From Candidatus Bathyarchaeota archaeon (lineage in GTDB: Archaea > Thermoproteota > Bathyarchaeia > RBG-16-48-13 > GCA-020355125): 11,321 nucleotides of DNA. Of this stretch, positions 6,317-10,909 are shown piece by piece. Every line of letters begins with the position of its first letter. The stretch's first letter is position 1. Location: assembly GCA_026014905.1 (NCBI GenBank), contig JAOZHK010000214.1, forward strand, positions 1 through 11,321, written 5' to 3'. The translations under genes were made by a program, and so were the position numbers. Under the pieces are notes generated by a model. The model had not been told where the DNA came from and searched no databases. It worked only from the letters and a program-made list of their open reading frames with translations.

Positions 6317-7513
6317 ATGATCATTAACTCACTTTTAGACACAGATTTCTATAAACTAACTATGCAGCAATGTGTTTTTCACCGCTTCACAGATGTGAAA
6401 GTTGAATACGCGTTCAAATGCCGAAACCTTCATTCGGGAGTGCTGCTGCCATATCAAGATGCCATTGAACAAGAAATCAATGATCTCTGCACACTCCGAT
6501 TCCAGGAAGATGAACTCAGATATTTAAACCAATTTCCCTTCTTCACAGATGGATACATTGAATTCTTACGCATCTTTAATTTAAATAGGCAATTCGTGAC
6601 CATCTTTGAAAAAGATGGACAATTACAAATTCGAATCACGGGAACATGGTTAAACACAATCTTGTTTGAAACCCCCATATTAGCGATTATCAGTCAATTA
6701 TACAGTCACAGGAAAGGAAACATTAAAGAAGGTCACAAGAGACTTGCTGAAAAAGCAGACACTTTGCGGACGTATCGTAAACCGTTTCAATTTGTGGATT
6801 TTGGGACCCGAAGACGATATAGTGTAGAATGGCAAAATCATGTCGTCTCACACCTTAAAAAAACCGTACCACGCAAATTTATCGGAACCAGTAATGTGAT
6901 GTTCGCCAGACAACATCAGATCACTCCAATTGGAACCATGGCTCACGAATACATCCAAGCCATGCAATCGCTCGTCCGATTATCCGATAGCCAAAAATAC
7001 GCGTTTCAGATGTGGGCCGATGAATATCGGGGTCGACTCGGTATTGCACTCTCAGATACCTTAGGCATGGATGCGTTTTTCCGAGACTTTGACCTCTATT
7101 TTTCAAAATTGTTTGATGGCGCGAGACACGATTCAGGCGACCCATTTCTCTGGTGCAACAAACTAATTTGCCACTATAAAGAAAAAGGGATTAACCCACG
7201 TCTCAAAACTGCGGTATTCAGTGATGGATTGACGCCAGTGAAAGCGATGGAAATTAACGATACATTTTCAGATCACATCAATTGCTCTTTTGGCATTGGG
7301 ACCAATCTGACGAATGATATGGGATTTAGTGCACCGAATATTGTGATTAAGATGACCAAGTGTGATGAGAGACCCGTAGCGAAGATATCGGATTCGACTG
7401 GAAAACAAATGTGCACCGACAATGAATACTTAAAATACCTTGCCTCGGTCTTTGGAATCCCAGACGAACGACTAACAGAAGAAGCGCTACCAACAAGCAA
7501 ACATCATTCATAA
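6317..7513 (+). CDS. pncB: Nicotinate phosphoribosyltransferase (bacterial PncB type)
   Basis: The 398-residue protein is close in length and motif order to E. coli PncB (400 aa), which joins nicotinate to PRPP with ATP hydrolysis to give nicotinate mononucleotide. Visible signatures: LLDTDFYKLTMQQCVFH (6-22), DFGTRRRYS (161-169), FIGTSNV (188-194), the phosphorylated histidine in GTMAHEYIQ (H210), LGIALSDTLGMDAFFRDF (241-258), ARHDSGDP (269-276), AVFSDGL (299-305) and SFGIGTNLTND (324-334). All key residues are present, so it should be active. It lies 95 bases before pncA in the same direction, forming the nicotinamide-to-NaMN salvage pair. Its closeness to the proteobacterial form, rather than common archaeal forms, hints at transfer from bacteria; that is inference. 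Confidence 0.96.
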   Translation: MIINSLLDTDFYKLTMQQCVFHRFTDVKVEYAFKCRNLHSGVLLPYQDAIEQEINDLCTLRFQEDELRYLNQFPFFTDGYIEFLRIFNLNRQFVTIFEKDGQLQIRITGTWLNTILFETPILAIISQLYSHRKGNIKEGHKRLAEKADTLRTYRKPFQFVDFGTRRRYSVEWQNHVVSHLKKTVPRKFIGTSNVMFARQHQITPIGTMAHEYIQAMQSLVRLSDSQKYAFQMWADEYRGRLGIALSDTLGMDAFFRDFDLYFSKLFDGARHDSGDPFLWCNKLICHYKEKGINPRLKTAVFSDGLTPVKAMEINDTFSDHINCSFGIGTNLTNDMGFSAPNIVIKMTKCDERPVAKISDSTGKQMCTDNEYLKYLASVFGIPDERLTEEALPTSKHHS

Positions 7514-7523
7514 TGAATATCAA

Positions 7524-7533
7524 ACGCGCGCGT
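7524..7533. repeat. CG-tract palindrome between pncB and pncA
   Basis: ACGCGCGCGT, a perfect palindrome ten bases after the pncB stop codon and 17 bases before the small leader ORF. It belongs to the recurrent CG-tract set. Both flanking genes look intact, so here the tract does not mark a truncation. Confidence 0.7.
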
Positions 7534-7549
7534 ATCTCTTGGAGAAAAC

Positions 7550-7612
7550 ATGTCTTTGAGCTTTCAGAAATCCAAGTCATTTACGAAAAGAGGAGTATGG
7601 ATTAAGATATGA
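7550..7612 (+). CDS. Possible 20-residue leader peptide coupled to pncA
   Basis: ATG at 7550, six bases after TTGGAG (7539-7544), opens 20 codons (MSLSFQKSKSFTKRGVWIKI) and ends with TGA at 7610-7612, overlapping the pncA ATG (7609) as ATGA. It is basic and unlike known proteins. The good ribosome binding site and exact overlap suggest coupled translation of pncA, whose own ATG has only a distant GGAG (7592-7595). The peptide itself may have no function. Confidence 0.35.
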   Translation: MSLSFQKSKSFTKRGVWIKI

Positions 7613-8325
7613 AAGAACAGAGAGGAATCAGCATTACTGTTTCAGATGCACTTATTATCGTTGACGTTCAACGAGATTTCTGTCCAGGTGGTGCTCTGCC
7701 CGTACCTGATGGTGACCAAGTTATTCCAGTCCTCAACCAGTACATGCAAGTGTTTGACCACGCCCGAGCACCCATCTATGCAACCCGAGACTGGCATCCA
7801 CCCAACCATATATCCTTCACCATGTTCGGGGGTAGTTGGCCTCCCCATTGCATCCAAGATAGTGAAGGTGCAGAGTTTCACTTTGACCTGGGCCTCAATT
7901 CTGAAGTGCAAATCATATCCAAAGCTACAAATCCAGACAAAGAGGCATATTCGGGATTCGATGACACAGATCTTGCAGAGAGTCTAAAGAAGAATCACAC
8001 TAAACGGGTTTTCATTGGCGGACTTGCATCCGATTATTGTGTAAAGAACACGGTTGTAGATGCACTGAAATATGGATATGAAACCTTTCTATTGCTAGAT
8101 GGAAGCCGTGGCGTCAATATCCAACCTCATGATAGCCATAACGCTATCGATGAAATGATTCAGCAGGGTGCTCTGCAAATTACTTTTTCGGACTTGAAAC
8201 ATAGAAAGACTGTGACAGAAGATGTCTTAGAAGAGAAGATATTAGAGAGAAAAGCTGAGAAGGATAAGGCGCGAACACGAACATGGGGACCATATCGTAA
8301 AGCATGGAGAAGTCAAGGTAACTAG
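7609..8325 (+). CDS. pncA: Nicotinamidase/pyrazinamidase with a basic C-terminal extension
   Basis: The 238-residue isochorismatase-fold hydrolase deaminates nicotinamide to nicotinate. The catalytic triad is visible: D19 in IIVDVQRDFCPGGALPV, K105 in IISKATNPDKEAYSGF, and C144 in GGLASDYCVKNTVVDA. Metal ligands D61, H63 and H67 lie in TRDWHPPNHISF, with H80 in WPPHCIQ. An in-frame stop upstream leaves ATG 7609 as the first start. After the usual end of the fold (about residue 200) there is an extra charged helix of roughly 35 residues (TEDVLEEKILERKAEKDKAR onward), which many PncA proteins lack. It is probably cotranscribed with pncB, so both salvage steps are made together. Confidence 0.95.
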   Translation: MKEQRGISITVSDALIIVDVQRDFCPGGALPVPDGDQVIPVLNQYMQVFDHARAPIYATRDWHPPNHISFTMFGGSWPPHCIQDSEGAEFHFDLGLNSEVQIISKATNPDKEAYSGFDDTDLAESLKKNHTKRVFIGGLASDYCVKNTVVDALKYGYETFLLLDGSRGVNIQPHDSHNAIDEMIQQGALQITFSDLKHRKTVTEDVLEEKILERKAEKDKARTRTWGPYRKAWRSQGN

Positions 8326-8337
8326 TTAGATCCCAGG

Positions 8338-8451
8338 TCACATTTGATACAGAAACCCTGTTGCATTTCTGTTTTCTGTACATACTTGGCCACATTTAGG
8401 GCAACAGTACTCGATAAATGGATCCGTAGATTTTGATTGTTGTTTGCACAT
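8338..8451 (-). CDS. Zinc-ribbon-like mini-ORF, possibly frameshifted
   Basis: ATG at 8451 on the minus strand opens 37 codons containing YCCPKCGQVC (residues 15-24), a zinc-knuckle half. In the next frame, just before the stop, the DNA reads FCIKCDLGSN and then TAG (8322-8324), which is the second CxxC knuckle of a normal zinc ribbon. A single-base change near 8345-8355 would therefore join CPKC and CIKC into one short zinc-ribbon protein ending against the convergent pncA stop. It is either a decayed gene or a sequence error. A CG tract (8463-8472) lies 12 bases upstream of the ATG. Confidence 0.45.
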   Translation of the reverse strand: MCKQQSKSTDPFIEYCCPKCGQVCTENRNATGFLYQM

Positions 8452-8462
8452 TATCGATTCTT

Positions 8463-8472
8463 CGCGCGCGCG
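8463..8472. repeat. CG-tract palindrome between the zinc-ribbon ORF and the RAM gene
   Basis: CGCGCGCGCG lies 20 bases downstream of the RAM-protein stop codon and 12 bases upstream of the zinc-ribbon ORF start. It is a member of the recurrent intergenic set. Confidence 0.7.
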
Positions 8473-8491
8473 TATGTTAAGCTATCGCGAA

Positions 8492-8719
8492 TCATTCCAT
8501 TGTGATCAATGTCTGAGACGAACGGATTTTCTCGATCTTTCGGATTTTCCAAGAGAGGATTTCTTTTAATTCTTTCATAGTATCCGATTGCACTATAGCG
8601 ATGATGTCAACAGCTCCATACAGCATATGTGCTTCAAGGACACCATCGATGGCTAACAGTTCTTGACGCACATCATCCATATAACTTGGGTCCGTATTCA
8701 CCAGAATAAATGCACGCAT
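8492..8719 (-). CDS. Stand-alone Lrp/AsnC ligand-binding (RAM) domain protein
   Basis: The 75-residue product matches the effector-binding domain of Lrp/AsnC regulators: MRAFILVNT as the first strand, VRQELLAIDGVLEAHML, the glycine-containing YGAVDIIAIVQ strand-turn, and a final helix and strand (KIEKIRSSQTLITM). There is no helix-turn-helix. Such single-domain (SAM-type) proteins are common in archaea, form dimers to octamers, bind small molecules such as amino acids and may act with full-length Lrp partners. It is divergent from the gene-poor region. An inverted repeat (8724-8740) just upstream may be its operator. Confidence 0.9.
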   Translation of the reverse strand: MRAFILVNTDPSYMDDVRQELLAIDGVLEAHMLYGAVDIIAIVQSDTMKELKEILSWKIRKIEKIRSSQTLITME

Positions 8720-8723
8720 ATGA

Positions 8724-8740
8724 CAACACCTTAAGTGTTG
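8724..8740 (-). promoter_or_regulatory. Inverted repeat, operator candidate of the RAM-domain gene
   Basis: CAACAC (8724-8729) and GTGTTG (8735-8740) are exact inverted half sites with a five-base spacer, beginning four bases upstream of the ATG. Position and symmetry resemble the operator candidate at 181-194, though the sequence differs. Regulatory role inferred. Confidence 0.4.
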
Positions 8741-8924
8741 ATGATTCTACAGATCTTCTTAATATCTTTTTAGCTAGATCGTTGTTCAACAGATCAGCAT
8801 CCTGCATCTCGCGTTCAGATAACCAGATTCCGCACACGCGTATAGGTTATTATAATACCTTCCAAAGTGTACCCGAATATCTTTGGGATATACACAAATA
8901 CACTGCTTCATATTGAGAATTCTA

Positions 8925-8933
8925 CGCGCGCGC
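8925..8933. repeat. CG tract
   Basis: CGCGCGCGC, preceded by TA and followed by TT, in the gene-poor stretch. I recognise no protein homology on either side. Confidence 0.6.
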
Positions 8934-8967
8934 TTCGAGGCAAGCATAGTGTGAAAAATGCCATCCG

Positions 8968-9123
8968 TTAAGTCAATCTGATGCGTGTACTTTCTTTATC
9001 TTTGCCATTCGGGTGTACGCGCGCGCGTAGAGTGGATGTGAAGCCATGCAGGAGCACGAGATCAGGTCTCTGTCCTTCCACCTGATAGTGAATATTCACG
9101 CCATGATTGTTGACATATGGCAA
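8968..9123 (-). pseudogene. Alpha/beta-hydrolase N-terminal fragment truncated at a CG tract
   Basis: From TTG at 9123 the minus strand reads MPYVNNHGVNIHYQVEGQRP and then DLVLLHGFTST (residues 21-31). This is the standard start of alpha/beta-hydrolase-fold esterases and peroxidases, where LLHG carries the oxyanion-hole glycine. Homology ends at residue 32, exactly where the 14-base palindrome 9016-9029 begins. The frame then reads RARV through the tract and an unrelated tail to a stop at 8968. The nucleophile elbow and catalytic Asp/His are absent, so no active enzyme is possible. AAGGTG (9134-9139) and a TATA-like TTAATATATAG (9159-9169) still stand upstream, so the 5' end looks preserved. 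Confidence 0.7.
9016..9029. repeat. CG-tract palindrome at the break point of the hydrolase remnant
   Basis: TACGCGCGCGCGTA is a perfect 14-base palindrome, with TG on its left and GA on its right. On its right the minus strand encodes the hydrolase N-terminus up to the last base before the tract; on its left there is no hydrolase sequence in any frame I read. Confidence 0.75.
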
Positions 9124-9158
9124 TCTCTGTTATCACCTTGTCAAGAATCTATTGCTGT

Positions 9159-9169
9159 CTATATATTAA
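9159..9169 (-). promoter_or_regulatory. TATA-like box of the hydrolase remnant
   Basis: TTAATATATAG on the minus strand lies about 40 bases upstream of the TTG start at 9123, leaving room for a short leader that includes AAGGTG at 9134-9139. Confidence 0.35.
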
Positions 9170-9174
9170 TGCGA

Positions 9175-9198
9175 TCTGGGATTTAAAGACTTTAAACA
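9175..9198 (+). repeat. Short direct repeat, copy 1
   Basis: TCTGGGATTTAAAGACTT continuing TAAACA. A second copy at 10702-10724 differs by one missing A and one T-to-C change. Here it runs into an ATG (9198) that opens only 16 codons. The two copies flank the MFS gene in the same orientation. Confidence 0.55.
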
Positions 9199-9274
9199 TG
9201 AAAAAAGAGGGTTACACAGTTATACTTGGTTTCTCTGTCATCTTTTGATAATTTCATTGCAGAGGTAATCCAAA

Positions 9275-9299
9275 CGCGCGCGCGCACAGCTAGCTAGCT
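9275..9299. repeat. CG tract and CTAG palindrome side by side
   Basis: CGCGCGCGCGC (9275-9285) is followed after two bases by AGCTAGCTAGCT (9288-9299), a perfect 12-base palindrome and the longest CTAG member in the window. It lies 79 bases upstream of the MFS start. The adjacency of the two families suggests that they belong to one system. Confidence 0.75.
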
Positions 9300-9378
9300 T
9301 GATTTGTGACGTAAAGAAATAAAGCCTGGTTTGTTATGATAGTGAGGTGTCTTGGTAACTGTCGATGTGTATTAACTT

Positions 9379-10599
9379 TTGATTCGGAAGAACCGATCTG
9401 ATGTAATTATCGCCTGTGTTGTCGCTGGTTCGCTTCTCGGAGACTCATTTCTGTATGTTGGTCTTCCTCTTCAATTCGAGGCACTTGGATTGAATCTTGT
9501 TTCGGTTGGGATTCTGTTAAGTGTCAATAGATTAATCCGATTTTTTTCAAATACCTGGGCTGGAATCATTTATAATAAGTATGGTATTAAACGACCGTTT
9601 GTCGTGGCGAGTGCTCTGGGAACGCTTGTGACGTTTTGTTATGGATTAGTGTATGGGTTTAGTCCCTTTTTTATATTAAGAGTTCTTTGGGGTATTGCTT
9701 GGTCGTTTCTTCGGTTGCCGGGATACCTCTATGTCACGGTGGTTCCGAGTGTGCAACGAGGGAAAGCTATGGGAATATATCAGTCTATTTCTGTGGTAGG
9801 TTCTTTAGGTGGTACGTTGATGGGCGGCTTTTTCCTTGATCAGGTAGGTTTTCGTTTCACTGTTTTCGTATTAGCCGCAGGTGGTACGATTGGGACGTTA
9901 TTATCTCTGTTGTTACACGATGTAGAAGTACTCGATGCGGGTCGACAAGGTGTCACGTCGTCCAGACCGCGACCTATGCCTGCACGGTATTTAACCCGAT
10001 TCTTTGGAGATAGTCGGATGTTAAGAGTGGGACTGAGTACTACCATGAATAACCTCCTCATTCAAAGCATCCTAACCTCGACAATATCTCTGTATTTATT
10101 CGAGCAAATAGGTGCGGGTTCTGTTACCCTTATTGGTTTCACTATTGGTGTTGCAACGTTAAGCAGTATTCTTGTAGCTATTCGACGCATCAGTAGACTC
10201 ACGGTCGCGCCGTTCATTAGTTCCCTCAGTGATTTTCTCAACCGTCAAACGATACTCTTTCTAGTCTCGGTATTTGGGGCATGCAGTATGATGGTGCTTG
10301 GTATTACTCAATCAATACAAGTTATTGTGCTAGTGGTGGCATTTGCCTTCATCGCATCCTCATCCTTAGGAGTGATTCTAGCAACCGTAGCAAGTGATCT
10401 GGCAGCGCAGCAGATCAATCGTCTATCAGTTATAAGTTCGTATGCTAACTGGGTTGATATTGGATCAGCTTTAGGGCCATTAGTCGCGTATCTTCTACGG
10501 TTGGGAACATCATTTCGATTAATTTATCTCAGTGCAAGCCTTCTCTTGTTAGGAATAACGATGTTCCATTACTTCATTTCTCTTAAACAGGAACGTTAA
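9379..10599 (+). CDS. MFS transporter (12-helix type)
   Basis: The 406-residue hydrophobic protein has a major-facilitator layout. N-half helices begin at about residue 8 (VIIACVVAGSLLGDSFLYVG). The motif-A-like loop WAGIIYNKYGIKRP (60-73) follows helix 2, and a central polar loop spans about 180-212. The C-half repeats the pattern, with a loop APFISSLSDFLNRQ (277-290) equivalent to motif A. It is probably a drug, sugar or metabolite exporter; substrate unknown. An in-frame TAA at 9373-9375 leaves TTG at 9379 as the first start, with no clear Shine-Dalgarno sequence; the next ATG is deep inside the protein. CG and CTAG palindromes lie 80-105 bases upstream and a CTAG palindrome lies directly after the stop. 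Confidence 0.88.
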   Translation: MIRKNRSDVIIACVVAGSLLGDSFLYVGLPLQFEALGLNLVSVGILLSVNRLIRFFSNTWAGIIYNKYGIKRPFVVASALGTLVTFCYGLVYGFSPFFILRVLWGIAWSFLRLPGYLYVTVVPSVQRGKAMGIYQSISVVGSLGGTLMGGFFLDQVGFRFTVFVLAAGGTIGTLLSLLLHDVEVLDAGRQGVTSSRPRPMPARYLTRFFGDSRMLRVGLSTTMNNLLIQSILTSTISLYLFEQIGAGSVTLIGFTIGVATLSSILVAIRRISRLTVAPFISSLSDFLNRQTILFLVSVFGACSMMVLGITQSIQVIVLVVAFAFIASSSLGVILATVASDLAAQQINRLSVISSYANWVDIGSALGPLVAYLLRLGTSFRLIYLSASLLLLGITMFHYFISLKQER

Positions 10600-10600
10600 G

Positions 10601-10627
10601 AGCTAGCTAGTATTCACTTCCTTTTTT
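10601..10627 (+). terminator. CTAG palindrome and T6 tract after the MFS gene, terminator candidate
   Basis: AGCTAGCTAG (10601-10610) begins one base after the MFS stop and is followed at 10622-10627 by TTTTTT, a plausible archaeal T-tract terminator. The palindrome also provides TAG in two plus-strand frames right behind the gene's own TAA. Confidence 0.45.
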
Positions 10628-10689
10628 GTTATCACGACACTAGATGCCAATTAAACATGTCATTAATATTTTGGGAGATTTTTGTATTC

Positions 10690-10699
10690 TAGCTAGCTA
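10690..10699. repeat. CTAG palindrome
   Basis: TAGCTAGCTA, a perfect 10-base palindrome, three bases before the second copy of the short direct repeat. Confidence 0.65.
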
Positions 10700-10701
10700 A
10701 C

Positions 10702-10724
10702 TCTGGGATTTAAGACTTCAAACA
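10702..10724 (+). repeat. Short direct repeat, copy 2
   Basis: TCTGGGATTTAAGACTTC continuing AAACA, near-identical to 9175-9198 (one gap, one substitution). It lies between two CTAG palindromes. Confidence 0.55.
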
Positions 10725-10743
10725 CGTGTCTATTGTTTGTTTT

Positions 10744-10751
10744 GCTAGCTA
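10744..10751. repeat. CTAG palindrome carrying the stop codon of the MFS remnant
   Basis: GCTAGCTA at 10744-10751. Read on the minus strand, its TAG (10747-10745) is the stop codon of the MFS C-terminal remnant. Confidence 0.6.
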
Positions 10752-10909
10752 TCTCGTAGAAATTGAATTATTATGATGCTTCCAACGACAAAGAAGAAAC
10801 TGAAGGGAAACAACGTCCAAATATCAAAGGCTTCAATAACTGCTCCAGCCAGAAACGGTGTGATGGCTTTAATCGCGCCTTCAACGCGCGCGCGTAGCGT
10901 ATTCTTCAT
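10745..10909 (-). pseudogene. C-terminal remnant of a second MFS-type membrane protein, cut at a CG tract
   Basis: On the minus strand the frame open from ATG 10909 reads MKNTLRARV across the CG tract, then AIKAITPFLAGAVIEAFDIW followed by TLFPFSFFFVVGSIIIIQFLRDS to TAG at 10745. The portion after the tract (from about 10882) has the form of the last two helices of an MFS transporter: a proline/glycine-rich helix (ITPFLAGAVIEAF), an aromatic turn, and a final helix ending in charged residues. It differs from the C-terminus of the intact MFS protein, so it is not a recent duplicate. Everything upstream in the parent gene is missing. The assignment rests on pattern recognition only. Confidence 0.5.
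10884..10895. repeat. CG-tract palindrome joining two broken genes
   Basis: ACGCGCGCGCGT, a perfect 12-base palindrome. To its left on the minus strand is the MFS C-terminal remnant; to its right on the plus strand the helicase homology begins within three bases. Confidence 0.75.

Larger units (their letters stand above)
8741..9378. other. Gene-poor stretch with palindromes and gene remnants
   Basis: This stretch of more than 600 bases has no intact gene I can support. It holds four CG tracts (ACGCGT 8836-8841, then about 8925, 9016 and 9275), one long CTAG palindrome (9288-9299), an alpha/beta-hydrolase remnant (minus strand, 9123 downward), one copy of a short direct repeat (9175-9198) and several short open frames of no recognised family. 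The plus-strand open frame 8710-8916 has no ribosome binding site and starts inside the RAM gene, so I do not call it. Confidence 0.5.

Noticed and set aside
8710..8916. 68-codon plus-strand frame upstream of the gene-poor stretch
   Set aside because: It starts inside the RAM gene antisense, has no ribosome binding site, crosses the operator candidate and an ACGCGT element, and shows no recognisable family.
9061..9099. Inverted repeat ATCAGGT/ACCTGAT and the palindrome GTGAATATTCAC, as a structured RNA or operator
   Set aside because: Both lie inside the hydrolase remnant and are explained by its codons (GVNIHY and YQVEGQRPD); no other RNA feature supports them.
9175..10724. Insertion sequence around the MFS gene
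   Set aside because: No transposase and no terminal inverted repeats; the flanking repeats are direct and imperfect, so only a cassette hypothesis is kept.
218..10895. CRISPR array
   Set aside because: The repeated units are very short palindromes at irregular distances of tens to thousands of bases, with no spacer periodicity and no cas genes.
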